A stretch of 64,000 bases of DNA, taken from contig NZ_CP080504.1 in NCBI RefSeq assembly GCF_020342435.1, positions 521,698 to 585,697 on the forward strand, written 5' to 3'. Position numbers and translations under genes: made by a program. Numbering within the stretch: position 1 is the stretch's first letter; every line of letters begins with the position of its first letter. The notes under the pieces are model-generated. The model saw only the letters and a list, made by a program, of their open reading frames with translations, did not search any database and was not told the origin of the DNA. Positions 30,941-40,154 of this stretch are shown piece by piece. The stretch is from Candidatus Vallotiella sp. (ex Adelges kitamiensis). Lineage in GTDB: Bacteria; Pseudomonadota; Gammaproteobacteria; Burkholderiales; Burkholderiaceae.

Positions 30941-32395
30941 CTATCTTTCAATCTGCATACGAATAAAGTTTTTGATATGCTTAGCATCAGCTGGTAACAG
31001 CGTAAAACGCTGAGGAAGCGCTTCCAGCTTACCAAAATCTTTGGAGTATAGAGGATCTAGATCCAGCGCTTCTCGAATCGCATCACTAAATTTTATTGCT
31101 TGTGCGGTCTCGAGTACAATCATCGGCACCCCAGGCTCTAAATATTCACGCGCCGCCTTCACTCCATCTGCTGTATGTGTGTCGATTATTATTTTATAAC
31201 GACGGTGGATATCCCGAATCGTTTCTATTCGATCCGCGTGTGTGCTGTGACTAGATACAAAACCAAACTCTCGTACTCGGGTAAAATCTCCTGACATAGC
31301 TAAATCGAATCCACCATTAGTTTCAACGTCACAAAACAACTGTGATATACGTATCGGATCACGGCCTATTAGGTCAAAGATAAATCGCTCAAAGTTTGAT
31401 GCTTTTGAGATGTCCATACTAGGACTGCTTGTATGGTAGATCTCCGTAGCTGATCTTGCGCGATATCTACCAGTTCGGAAAAATTCGTCAAGCACATTAT
31501 TTTCATTAGTGGCAACCACTAATTTTTCAATTGGCAATCCCATCATCCGCGCAATATGACCGGCGCATACATTGCCGAAATTTCCAGATGGAACGGTAAA
31601 CGATACGCGCTGGTCGTTACGGCACGTTGCATCAAAATAGCCTCGAAAATAGTAGACAACCTGTGCATTGATCCGAGCCCAGTTTATCGAGTTAACGGTG
31701 CCAATTTTATATTGCTCTCTGAACTCATGGTCGTTTGAAACTGCCTTAATAATATCTTGGCAATCATCGAATACTCCTTCGACTGCAATATTAAATATGT
31801 TCGGATCTTGTAGGCAGAACATTTGCGCAGTCTGGAATGCACTCATCTTACGATAAGGTGAAAGCATAAATACACGTATGCCCCGCTTGCCACGCATCGC
31901 GTATTCAGCGGCGCTACCAGTATCTCCAGATGTTGCGCCAAGAATATTTAATTGCTGGTGATGGCATGCTGCTAACGCGTACTCGAATAGGTTGCCGAGT
32001 AACTGCATGGCTATGTCCTTGAACGCAAGCGTTGGCCCGTTGGATAGCTCTAGCAGAGATAGAGGTGCACCACCTTCTATGCCTAGTGTCTTAAAGGGTG
32101 TGATGTGCTGCGCCCTACTGGCATCGCGTATATTTGAGTAAACATCGGCACGATAGGTGCGACGTGTCAATTCTAGCAAATCGTTAGTCGGTATATCATC
32201 ACAGAATTTCCTGATAACTTCGAACGCCAAATCCGCATACGAAAGCGTACGCCAGTGAGACAACTCTGTATCAGATACACGCGGATACTGTGCTGGCATA
32301 TATAGGCCGCCGTCCTTTGCAAGACCGCCAAGTAAAACATCAAGAAATGAGCAACACTTGCTGAGGCCGGTACTGCGTGTAGAAATGTAGTTCAT
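30941..32395 (-). CDS. thrC: threonine synthase
   Basis: Last step of threonine synthesis: converts O-phosphohomoserine to threonine with pyridoxal phosphate. At 484 residues it belongs to the longer class of threonine synthases found in proteobacteria. The PLP lysine is Lys126 in NGPTLAFKDIAMQLLGN. The phosphate-binding loop is in GATSGDTGSAAEYAMRGK, and VPSGNFGNVCAGHIARMMG is also typical. It lies 54 bases after hom on the same strand, the usual hom-thrC operon. Confidence 0.96.
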   Translation of the reverse strand: MNYISTRSTGLSKCCSFLDVLLGGLAKDGGLYMPAQYPRVSDTELSHWRTLSYADLAFEVIRKFCDDIPTNDLLELTRRTYRADVYSNIRDASRAQHITPFKTLGIEGGAPLSLLELSNGPTLAFKDIAMQLLGNLFEYALAACHHQQLNILGATSGDTGSAAEYAMRGKRGIRVFMLSPYRKMSAFQTAQMFCLQDPNIFNIAVEGVFDDCQDIIKAVSNDHEFREQYKIGTVNSINWARINAQVVYYFRGYFDATCRNDQRVSFTVPSGNFGNVCAGHIARMMGLPIEKLVVATNENNVLDEFFRTGRYRARSATEIYHTSSPSMDISKASNFERFIFDLIGRDPIRISQLFCDVETNGGFDLAMSGDFTRVREFGFVSSHSTHADRIETIRDIHRRYKIIIDTHTADGVKAAREYLEPGVPMIVLETAQAIKFSDAIREALDLDPLYSKDFGKLEALPQRFTLLPADAKHIKNFIRMQIER

Positions 32396-32449
32396 CCTAG
32401 AATCTCCTCTAGTGCTTCGCCTATTAATTAAAGCAATAGGGCATTAGCC

Positions 32450-33781
32450 TTAGTTTAATGCTTCCATACGTAGTCGGGTCACACTCGAACGCACTGTCGG
32501 TAATGCTTCAATGCGAGAAATCACCGCATTAATATTCTTTTCCAGCGTCTCGTGCGTGATTAGAATAATATTAGCCTCATTTATCTGGCTAGCGTCGAAG
32601 AACTCTGACTCTTTCTGTAGCAAGGCATCAATTGAGACATCTAAAGCAGAAAGAATGCGCGTAATATCGGCAAGCACACCTATTTGGTCTACAACACGCA
32701 GTCGCAAGTAGTAGCTGCTAGTAACTTCATCGATTGGAAGAATTGGCGTACTTTCCAAGCGATCTGGTTGGAATGCTAAGTGCGGCACTCGATTGTTAGG
32801 GTCTACCGTGTGTAGTCGAGTAATATCAATTAAATCCGCAATCACAGCTGACGCTGTTGGCTCTGCACCCGCTCCTGTGCCACAGTATAGTGTTGCTCCT
32901 ACCGCATCACCATAGACAAGAACCGCGTTCATTGCACCTTGTACATTCGCAATTAGACGCTGGGCTGGAATTAACGTTGGATGAACTCGCAACTCAATTC
33001 CTTGTGTGGTACGCCTCACAATGCCAAGTAGCTTAATCCGATAACCAAGTTCCTCTGCATAACGAATATCCAGTGCATGCAGTTGGGTGATTCCTTCGAT
33101 ATAGGCGCGTTCAAACTGCACCGGCACTCCAAATGCAATCGCCGCCATGATCGTAGCCTTGTGTGCAGCGTCAATCCCCTCTATATCGAATGCTGGATCC
33201 GCTTCCGCATATCCAAGTCGTTGCGCATCAGCTAACGCAGTTGCAAAATCTAGGCCACGCTCGCACATCTCGGATAGGATGAAGTTTGTGGTACCGTTGA
33301 TAATACCAGCGATATACTGTATGCGGTTCGCTGTTAAGCCCTCACGCAACGCCTTAATGATCGGAATTCCGCCGGCCACCGCAGCTTCGAAGGCGACTAT
33401 TACGCCTCTAGCGCGTGCTGCTTCGAATATTTCAGTTCCATGCACTGCAAGTAATGCTTTGTTAGCCGTCACGATATGTTTACCGTTATAAATCGCACGC
33501 AACACCAGTTCCCGGGCAATATTAGTACCACCAATCATTTCTGCAATAATATCTAGCGAAGGATCATCAACTACCGCGGTAAAATCCGATGTTAGCGCTA
33601 CCGTACTGAGCGGATCGACTAATACCTGCTGCACCTTATCCGGATTACGTACTGCGATTCGTGTGATTTCGATTCCACGGCCAGCTCGCCGGCCGATTTC
33701 CTCCTGGTTTCGGCGCAGCACGTTAAACGTTCCACTGCCGACCGTGCCAAAGCCCAACAATCCTACTTTGATCGGTTCCAT
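32450..33781 (-). CDS. hom: homoserine dehydrogenase
   Basis: Reduces aspartate semialdehyde to homoserine, the branch point to threonine and methionine. I chose the second of two adjacent ATGs at 33781 (MEPIKVGLLGFG), which fits homologues. Upstream in-frame residues are leftovers of the dead aminotransferase gene. The NAD(P)-binding GFGTVGSG is near residue 10. The catalytic region includes GIINGTTNFILSEM and ADPAFDIEGIDAAHKATI. A C-terminal ACT domain (VVDQIGVLADITRILSALD) points to feedback control by threonine. First gene of the hom-thrC pair. Confidence 0.96.
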   Translation of the reverse strand: MEPIKVGLLGFGTVGSGTFNVLRRNQEEIGRRAGRGIEITRIAVRNPDKVQQVLVDPLSTVALTSDFTAVVDDPSLDIIAEMIGGTNIARELVLRAIYNGKHIVTANKALLAVHGTEIFEAARARGVIVAFEAAVAGGIPIIKALREGLTANRIQYIAGIINGTTNFILSEMCERGLDFATALADAQRLGYAEADPAFDIEGIDAAHKATIMAAIAFGVPVQFERAYIEGITQLHALDIRYAEELGYRIKLLGIVRRTTQGIELRVHPTLIPAQRLIANVQGAMNAVLVYGDAVGATLYCGTGAGAEPTASAVIADLIDITRLHTVDPNNRVPHLAFQPDRLESTPILPIDEVTSSYYLRLRVVDQIGVLADITRILSALDVSIDALLQKESEFFDASQINEANIILITHETLEKNINAVISRIEALPTVRSSVTRLRMEALN

Positions 33782-33839
33782 CATCCCGCGTGTGTATATC
33801 ATAAAAGGGGCAATGCGCTTGACGCACTTCACGCGCTCG

Positions 33840-35001
33840 CACGCTTGCAGTAGCCGTCCAAAAACTTGTACTATAGCTTAGAGAATCGCTCAGGTCATAG
33901 ACGTTAGATAAAAATTCGGGCCGAAAGGGGGGGGGTCGGCATCCGGCCAGTGAGATCAAGTGTTTTAAAAACTTACCTTTACTGTAACAGTTCTAGAATA
34001 GGTTCCTAATCATCGCATGCTACATAGGTAGCCAGATCTAGTCTTTTAAACATGTAAAAAGCCGCTTGCGGACTGACTAGAGACACACCTGGAATTGTGT
34101 TAAGCATAGCGCAAGTAAGCTTGCTCTAGTTGTACAGGCACTCACTCATTTAGATCAAATTATTAATACTCTGGTAGCTGCTCTAAGCAGTCTAAATTGT
34201 ATATTATCCCGGCATAATCGCACATAGACGCATCCATGCGAGGATGCCGGTCCCTTCGGTATATGATAGTCACATGTCTTCTATTACTAGACTTTAGTGC
34301 TAAATAAGCTTGGTAGCTATAAAATCAATGACTTCGAACAAGCTATTGAAGATAAGGATAAGTACGTCTTACAACAACAGACTGACAGACATCAGAAAGC
34401 TTCTATCATAAATAATCCTGTCGTAGACCTCATCGCAAAATATGACTAACTGGTACCGGTAGAAAATCATTATTAGGAGGTCATCCGGGCGCAGTAAACT
34501 AGTCGGAGACTAAGGCTGGTAATTATGAGGACACAGGTACTCATCCAGATCTTTAACCATATATTGACTAGATCTAGTCGACTAGCTGTCGTATTATGGC
34601 ACTAGTAACGCTTTCCTTAGGTGAGACTAACCAGCGTAGTCTACAATGGGTAGAGGAGCGCTAGCAACAGCAATTTATCGCTCTCATTTAGAGAGACTTT
34701 GTATTCATTACGATTAAATCGGGATGCATTAAAAAAATATCATCGAGCTTGACACTAGAAATGCTTTTGTGCCGCTTGTAGCGCATGATAGATTACGTGC
34801 TGTAAACACACCCTTTCGAATTTGGATAATCAGACGACAACCTCAGTAAGTTTCTAATCATGTCAGCGATAATCTCGTATCGATGTTTATCCTAATGATA
34901 CGATGTTTCTCTTCTGCAAGGTTCTTAATCCTGTTGAAGAGGGACCTGCGTATATTGGAATAGACGTTTGACAGCTTATTTTATTTTGGGATGGGCTTCA
35001 C
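33840..35001 (-). pseudogene. decayed alanine/aspartate-type aminotransferase (AlaA/YfbQ-like)
   Basis: Minus-strand fragments in several frames line up in order with AlaA-type PLP aminotransferases. The GTG at 35001 opens KPIPK-stop-NKLSNVYSNIR (family: KSNKLANVCYDIRG). Next come KNLAEEKHRIIRINI (34881-34924) and EIIADMIRNLL (34844-34876). The FNSL-SKS lysine region is near 34330. WMRLCAIMPG with YQSINNLI follows (34263-34145), then IPGVSLVSPQAAFYMFKRLD (about 34095) and FRPEFLSNVYDLSD (about 33900). Stops, frameshifts and a deletion separate them. A run of nine G lies at 33927-33935. An aminotransferase gene directly upstream of hom is the normal Burkholderia arrangement. Confidence 0.85.
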
Positions 35002-35297
35002 AGAAACGCCTCGATAAAAAATCGTGCTTATGCCAAAACACGACTATCGCTAGATAGCGGTCGATAATATAGAGCCGTGCATGATCTAGCTGGCTTGCCG
35101 GGCAAGCATAGATCTTAATTTATGCGGATTCGAGCGTAATCATGCAATGCATCAGCTATTTTGTAGTCCGCATAGTGCACAGTGAGACTTGCTGTGTTCG
35201 CGCAGGCCGCCTCCATTATCTCATAACTCATGCTAATCGTCTCGTTTGCTAGATATAGCAAATACTCTATAAACATTATGCGCATATAAATATTACA

Positions 35298-35687
35298 TTG
35301 AAATTACACTTAGATTCCGCTGGTAATATGAATACTGTGACTGGTTATGGTACTAACTATGTTAGTGTTAATCGACAACGCTACGAACACAGTATTTTAA
35401 TTTTCCCTCAAGCGCCGGTTGTGTTGTGGCCAGTATCTTCGTTCGATGCGCTTATTCCAGAGAATTTTGACATACTGGTTACGTTCTCTAGCGAATTTAG
35501 AATTGAAGTTATAATTTTTGGAACTGGCAGTCGGTTGCGATTTGTTCACCCACAAATGATTAATGCGCTGTTGCGACAGCGCATTGGTATTGAGGCGATG
35601 AGTTTTCAGGCTGCGTGCCGTACTTACAATATTCTTATGATGGAAGAGCGCAAGGTTATGCTTGCGCTGCTAATTGAAAAACCGTAG
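35298..35687 (+). CDS. Mth938-like (DUF498) domain protein
   Basis: A 129-residue single-domain protein of the Mth938/NDUFAF3-like family, including VVLWPVSSFDALIPENFDIL, VIIFGTGSRLRFVHPQ and GIEAMSFQAACRTYNILMMEERKV. Mitochondrial relatives assist complex I assembly; the bacterial role is unknown. The TTG start (MKLHLDSAGNMNTVTGYG) matches homologues at the very first residue. There is no clear Shine-Dalgarno sequence before it. It is the first plus-strand gene ahead of the arn cluster, 167 bases before the earliest arnT start. The link to lipid A modification is positional only. Confidence 0.85.
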   Translation: MKLHLDSAGNMNTVTGYGTNYVSVNRQRYEHSILIFPQAPVVLWPVSSFDALIPENFDILVTFSSEFRIEVIIFGTGSRLRFVHPQMINALLRQRIGIEAMSFQAACRTYNILMMEERKVMLALLIEKP

Positions 35688-35854
35688 GCACGCTGCCATA
35701 TAGCAGCTTTTAGCTACGTCACTATGGGGTAAGACTACATCTGGGTGCGCCTCTCTATTGCATAATACACCCTAGATAACTCATGCAAGGCTTACTTGCC
35801 CTGATACAAGCGATGAGGCTGTCAATAGTCGTTCAAATTAAAACTGTTAGTAAC

Positions 35855-37525
35855 ATGCCAGCATGCTTATTCACACCCTCACAAAAATCATTTATACAGC
35901 TTATGCTGATATTCGCCCTTATATGGTTCCTTCAATTAAACTATCGTCACCTAATTCCAAGTGACGAGGGGCGGTATGCAGAAATAGCGCGCGAGATGCT
36001 TGTTACCGGCGACTGGATCACGCCGCGCTACAACGGCTATAAGTATTTCGAAAAACCGCCATTACAAATCTGGTTTAATGCCCTGACGTTTTCTTTTTTC
36101 GGAGTAGGCGATTGGCAGGCGCGCCTCTACACGGCGCTGTGCGGTTTTTCTGGTATCCTATTAGTAGGTTACACCGGCTTACGCGTGCTCAATCCTTCTG
36201 CCGGTCTAATGGCAACATTGGTTCTAGCCTCATCGCCATATTGGAATTTAATAGGCCACCTGAATGTGCTCGACACAGGCCTGGCGTTTTGGATGGAATT
36301 AGCGCTATGCTCACTACTTCTAGCACAACGCGTATACGTACCGAACTGTACGCGGCGTAGCTGGATGTGGCTATGCTGGGCATCGATGGCTCTAGCGGTC
36401 CTGTCTAAAGGCTTGGTTGGATTGATCCTACCCAGTATATCACTAGTGATCTACAGTATAGTGGCTTGTGATTGGGCGGTGTGGAGGCGACTACACCTGT
36501 TTAGCGGTACCCTGATATTTTCAGGAATTGTGTTGCCATGGTTCATACTAGTTCAACTTAATAATCCAGAGTTTTTTCATTATTTTTTTATTGTCCAGCA
36601 ATACGAGCGCTATTTGACGCCGGCACAAAACCGGCCCGGGGCATTTTACTATTTTGCGGGCGTGCTGCTAATTGGTTTTTTACCTTGGGTATCAATTACA
36701 GCACAGAGTATATGCCAGGGATGGCGAATTCTGCCTCAGAAGAATGGTTTCGCGCCAGTTACACTACTTCTAGTGTGGTCTGCAGTTATCTTTCTGTTTT
36801 TCAGCGCATCGCATTCAAAACTGGCTTCTTATACGCTGCCCGTGGCGCCTGCGCTAGCTTTAGTAATAGGCCTATATTTACCGAAAGTCACCTGTGAGCA
36901 ATGGAAGCGACATCTACTTGGATACATGGTATTTCTAGCGATAGCGTCTGTGATAACTTACTTAGTACTAATTAACCGTGGCGATGTTAAAACCCCGAAT
37001 GCGCTGTATCGAGAATTTATTGTCTGGGTCGAGCTTGCTATCAGCGCTAGCTTTGCACTAACGCTATTTGCTTTCTGGCTCTTAAGGAAACGTGCGACGA
37101 CAAGCGCAAGTATTATTGTATTTAGTATCGGCTGGTTTCTTTTTTGTACTATTGGTGGTAATGGCCACGAGGTGTTCGGGCGACAAAGCAGCGGTGCCCT
37201 GCTTGCTCCAGCAATCCAGATGGAGCTAGCAAAGCTTCCACTTGACACGCCATTCTACTCGGTGGATATGCTCGACCACACGCTGCCTTTCTATGTTCGT
37301 CATATGACTATCATGGTCCATCATACTGATGAGCTATGGTTCGGCGCAATGCTTGAGCAGACTAAGTGGATTCCGACAATTGATCAATGGTGTGCCCAGT
37401 GGCGTAAGCCTGGAGCGGCACTAGCGTTATTACCACCGGCGCTGTACAGACAGATAGCAACTAGTGGCATACCTATGAAGGTGATTGCACGTGATGCGCG
37501 GCGCGTTATTATCACTAAACTTTAA
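35855..37525 (+). CDS. arnT: undecaprenyl phosphate-L-Ara4N lipid A transferase (GT83 family)
   Basis: Transfers 4-amino-4-deoxy-L-arabinose from undecaprenyl phosphate to lipid A on the periplasmic face of the inner membrane. About 12 transmembrane segments are followed by a periplasmic C-terminal part. The first periplasmic loop has the conserved RHLIPSDEGRYAEIAREML and KYFEKPPLQIW with the catalytic acidic residues. I prefer the ATG at 35855 (MPACLFTPSQKSF) because homologues start about 40 residues before PSDEGRY. In-frame ATGs at 35783 and 35813 would add an unusual extension. First gene of the arn cluster. Confidence 0.92.
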   Translation: MPACLFTPSQKSFIQLMLIFALIWFLQLNYRHLIPSDEGRYAEIAREMLVTGDWITPRYNGYKYFEKPPLQIWFNALTFSFFGVGDWQARLYTALCGFSGILLVGYTGLRVLNPSAGLMATLVLASSPYWNLIGHLNVLDTGLAFWMELALCSLLLAQRVYVPNCTRRSWMWLCWASMALAVLSKGLVGLILPSISLVIYSIVACDWAVWRRLHLFSGTLIFSGIVLPWFILVQLNNPEFFHYFFIVQQYERYLTPAQNRPGAFYYFAGVLLIGFLPWVSITAQSICQGWRILPQKNGFAPVTLLLVWSAVIFLFFSASHSKLASYTLPVAPALALVIGLYLPKVTCEQWKRHLLGYMVFLAIASVITYLVLINRGDVKTPNALYREFIVWVELAISASFALTLFAFWLLRKRATTSASIIVFSIGWFLFCTIGGNGHEVFGRQSSGALLAPAIQMELAKLPLDTPFYSVDMLDHTLPFYVRHMTIMVHHTDELWFGAMLEQTKWIPTIDQWCAQWRKPGAALALLPPALYRQIATSGIPMKVIARDARRVIITKL

Positions 37526-37544
37526 CTGTAAAGGGGCTTCTAAT

Positions 37545-37926
37545 TATGTATCTAATTAACACTACACGCATTTTTATGGGCTGATCTTTAACACGGAAGC
37601 ACCGTTGATGCTTGCGTCTAGCGTTAACGCGGTTTATTTTTTAAATTCCCGGTGGTGAACATTATTACTATTAGCGTGTAGTTAGCAGAGCTAGCGGACA
37701 ATGATTAACTACTTTTCATGCTGTGTCATTAATGACATACCTTAGATCCCTGCACTTTCACGCGTGAATATAATTACCTGTCTAATGTTATTACTTAGCT
37801 ATAAAGTCAATACGGTAGCAGTTTGGAGACATTATATTTGTTCGCCGAATTTATCTTAGCTTAGAGGGCCATTCCGTTGACATTATCAATATTCTGCTCG
37901 GCGTGGTTATTCTGGTGTGTAGTTAA
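37545..37926 (+). pseudogene. decayed small EamA/SMR-type membrane protein of the arn cluster (ArnE/ArnF-like)
   Basis: An ATG at 37545 has a well-placed AAGGGG before it. The frame is then interrupted, but pieces match small multidrug-type membrane proteins of Burkholderia arn clusters. IFNTEAPLMLASSVNAVYF corresponds to a family segment like LLNAGAQLLLKAGVNAVGHF. The end IINILLGVVILVCS-stop at 37924-37926 corresponds to a family end like GIGIILIGVFVLARS. The middle has stops and indels. In enterobacteria ArnE/ArnF are proposed flippases for undecaprenyl phosphate-L-Ara4N. It lies exactly between arnT and arnB, where Burkholderia has such a gene. Confidence 0.7.
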
Positions 37927-37965
37927 GCTTATCCAGTCTTTTGAGAGAGCTAGATTAGACAATCC

Positions 37966-39114
37966 ATGAGCAAGACTTCTTTGCCTTTTTTACCGTTCGT
38001 TCGGCCTTACGTCGATGAGGAAACGATTACAGGCGTCATTAATGTGCTTCGCAGTGGCTGGATTACTACCGGTCCTCAAAATGCTCGTTTCGAAGCAGAG
38101 CTGACTAAATACTGTGGTCGGCCAGTGCGAACCTTTAATTCAGGAACCTGCACAATAGGAATCGCACTGCGCATAGCTGGTATCGGACCTGGTGATGAGG
38201 TTATAACTACACCGTTATCATGGGTGTCTACTAGTAATATGATCTGCGAAGTTGGCGCAACCCCCGTATTCGCTGATATTAACCCGGTCACCAGAAATCT
38301 AGACCTAGATAAACTTGAGGCTGCTATCACGCCTCAATCTCGCGCTATTATACCGGTGTATTTAGCCGGGATTCCGATGGACTTGGATCGACTTTATACT
38401 ATCGCGCACATACACCGATTGCGCGTGGTCGAGGATGCTGCTCAGGCACTTGGCTCAAGCTGGAATGGCCAGCGTGTTGGTACACGTGGCGACTTTGTGT
38501 CATTCAGCTTTCATGCGAATAAGAACATTACATCGATCGAAGGTGGTGCACTAGTAGTGAACGACGATAATGAAGCACAGCTTGCCCAAAAGTACCGACT
38601 GCAGGGTATAACACGAACCGGTTTTGATGGAATGGAATGTGACCTGCTTGGAGGTAAGTATAATTTAACTGATGTCGCTGCACGTGTCGGGTTGGGCTCG
38701 CTGGCTCGTCTAGATGAAATTACCGCACAGCGGCGCACGCTGGCACGTGCCTATTTTAGACATTTCAGGGGAAGCGCGGCTATAGCAGCTGGTATTGAGT
38801 TGCCACCCGCAGACTTTACAAACTCGAACTGGCATATGTTTCAGATCGTACTGCCATTGGATCGGCTGAGGATAGAGCGTGCTAATTTCATGGCGCAAAT
38901 GAAAGCACGTGGCATTGGTACCGGCGTGCATTATCCGCCAATTCATCTGTTTAAACTATACCGGGAGCGTGGATTTGGTCCAGGTATGTTCCCCCATTCG
39001 GAGCGTATTGGGCGGTCAATAGTTACACTTCCGTTGTTTCCTCAAATGACAATAGATGATGTATCACGCGTCGTTCAAGCTGTTAATGAGATTATTAACC
39101 ATTATCAACAATGA
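37966..39114 (+). CDS. arnB: UDP-4-amino-4-deoxy-L-arabinose aminotransferase
   Basis: A PLP aminotransferase of the DegT/DnrJ/EryC1/StrS family. It transfers an amino group from glutamate to UDP-4-keto-pentose, giving UDP-L-Ara4N. Of 382 residues, the PLP lysine is Lys186 in SFHANKNITSIEGGAL. The substrate region includes RTFNSGTCTIG, VVEDAAQALGS and NWHMFQIVLP. It starts MSKTSLPFLPFVRP; the Shine-Dalgarno sequence is weak. It overlaps arnC by four bases (ATGA), so translation is coupled. Confidence 0.95.
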   Translation: MSKTSLPFLPFVRPYVDEETITGVINVLRSGWITTGPQNARFEAELTKYCGRPVRTFNSGTCTIGIALRIAGIGPGDEVITTPLSWVSTSNMICEVGATPVFADINPVTRNLDLDKLEAAITPQSRAIIPVYLAGIPMDLDRLYTIAHIHRLRVVEDAAQALGSSWNGQRVGTRGDFVSFSFHANKNITSIEGGALVVNDDNEAQLAQKYRLQGITRTGFDGMECDLLGGKYNLTDVAARVGLGSLARLDEITAQRRTLARAYFRHFRGSAAIAAGIELPPADFTNSNWHMFQIVLPLDRLRIERANFMAQMKARGIGTGVHYPPIHLFKLYRERGFGPGMFPHSERIGRSIVTLPLFPQMTIDDVSRVVQAVNEIINHYQQ

Positions 39115-40154
39115 ATAAGCCTGAACTCTCTGTTACGATCCCCGTCTACAATGAGGAGGCAGTTCTAGAAGAACTGTTTGCGCGACTCTACCCAGCGCTT
39201 GATGCGCTAAAATTAACCTATGAAGTCATTTTTATCAATGACGGCAGTCATGATCGTTCGGCTGCGATGCTTACCGACCAGTACTACATACGCCCAGACA
39301 CTACTCGCATCGTTTTACTCAACGGTAATTATGGGCAACACATGGCTATTCTAGCCGGCTTTGAGCAGACGCGTGGCGATATTGTGATCACACTCGACGC
39401 TGACTTACAAAATCCACCAGAGGAAATTGGTAAACTAGTGGCAAAGATGCGAGAGAGCTACGACTACGTTGGGACAATTCGTCTACATCGGCGTGATAGT
39501 CTATTCAGACGTAAGGCATCCGCCGTGATGAACCGGATGCGCGAACGTATTACGCGTATCCAGATGGCCGATCAAGGCTGTATGCTGCGAGCATATAGTC
39601 GCCGCATAATTGACACGATTAACCTATGCGGTGAGGTTGATACATTCATTCCCGCCCTCGCCTATACTTTTGCGCAAAATCCGATCGAAATTGAGGTATT
39701 GCACGAAGAACGTTTCGCTGGGGAATCAAAGTACTCACTGTATAGCCTGATCCGGTTAAATTTTGACTTAATCACTGGCTTTTCGTTAGTGCCACTACAA
39801 TGGCTATCTTTCGTCGGCATAATTCTATCAAGCGGATCTGCAGTGCTATTTATACTGTTGCTGATTCGCCGCTTCGTCATTGGCGCAGAAGTCCATGGTG
39901 TGTTCACGCTTTTCGCGATTACATTCTTCTTACTCGGCGTAATTATTTTTTCACTAGGTCTGCTTGGTGAATATATTGGACGGATCTATCAGCAAGTACG
40001 TGCTCGCCCGCACTATTTGGTGCGGGCAGTGCTTCAGAAACATGATAGCAACATATCGATGCATGCGGTTAAAACTGACTATACAGCACCACGCCTAGGC
40101 CGGTACATTGTGCATAGCCAGCAGGCGAACAGTCCATGGAGGTATATTCGATGA
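39111..40154 (+). CDS. arnC: undecaprenyl-phosphate 4-deoxy-4-formamido-L-arabinose transferase
   Basis: A GT2 family membrane glycosyltransferase that loads formylated L-Ara4N onto undecaprenyl phosphate on the cytoplasmic face. The N-terminal catalytic domain has the usual SVTIPVYNEEAVLEELF and the acidic motif TLDADLQNPPEE. Two transmembrane segments follow (about 235-300), then LGLLGEYIGRIYQQVR, a family hallmark. The 347 residues include a short C-terminal extension. It overlaps the next gene by ATGA at 40151-40154. Confidence 0.95.
   Translation: MNKPELSVTIPVYNEEAVLEELFARLYPALDALKLTYEVIFINDGSHDRSAAMLTDQYYIRPDTTRIVLLNGNYGQHMAILAGFEQTRGDIVITLDADLQNPPEEIGKLVAKMRESYDYVGTIRLHRRDSLFRRKASAVMNRMRERITRIQMADQGCMLRAYSRRIIDTINLCGEVDTFIPALAYTFAQNPIEIEVLHEERFAGESKYSLYSLIRLNFDLITGFSLVPLQWLSFVGIILSSGSAVLFILLLIRRFVIGAEVHGVFTLFAITFFLLGVIIFSLGLLGEYIGRIYQQVRARPHYLVRAVLQKHDSNISMHAVKTDYTAPRLGRYIVHSQQANSPWRYIR

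Noticed and set aside
37526-37965. Possible attenuator or riboswitch in the arnT-arnB gap
   Set aside because: The gap is explained by a decayed membrane-protein gene, and no terminator-antiterminator pair was seen.
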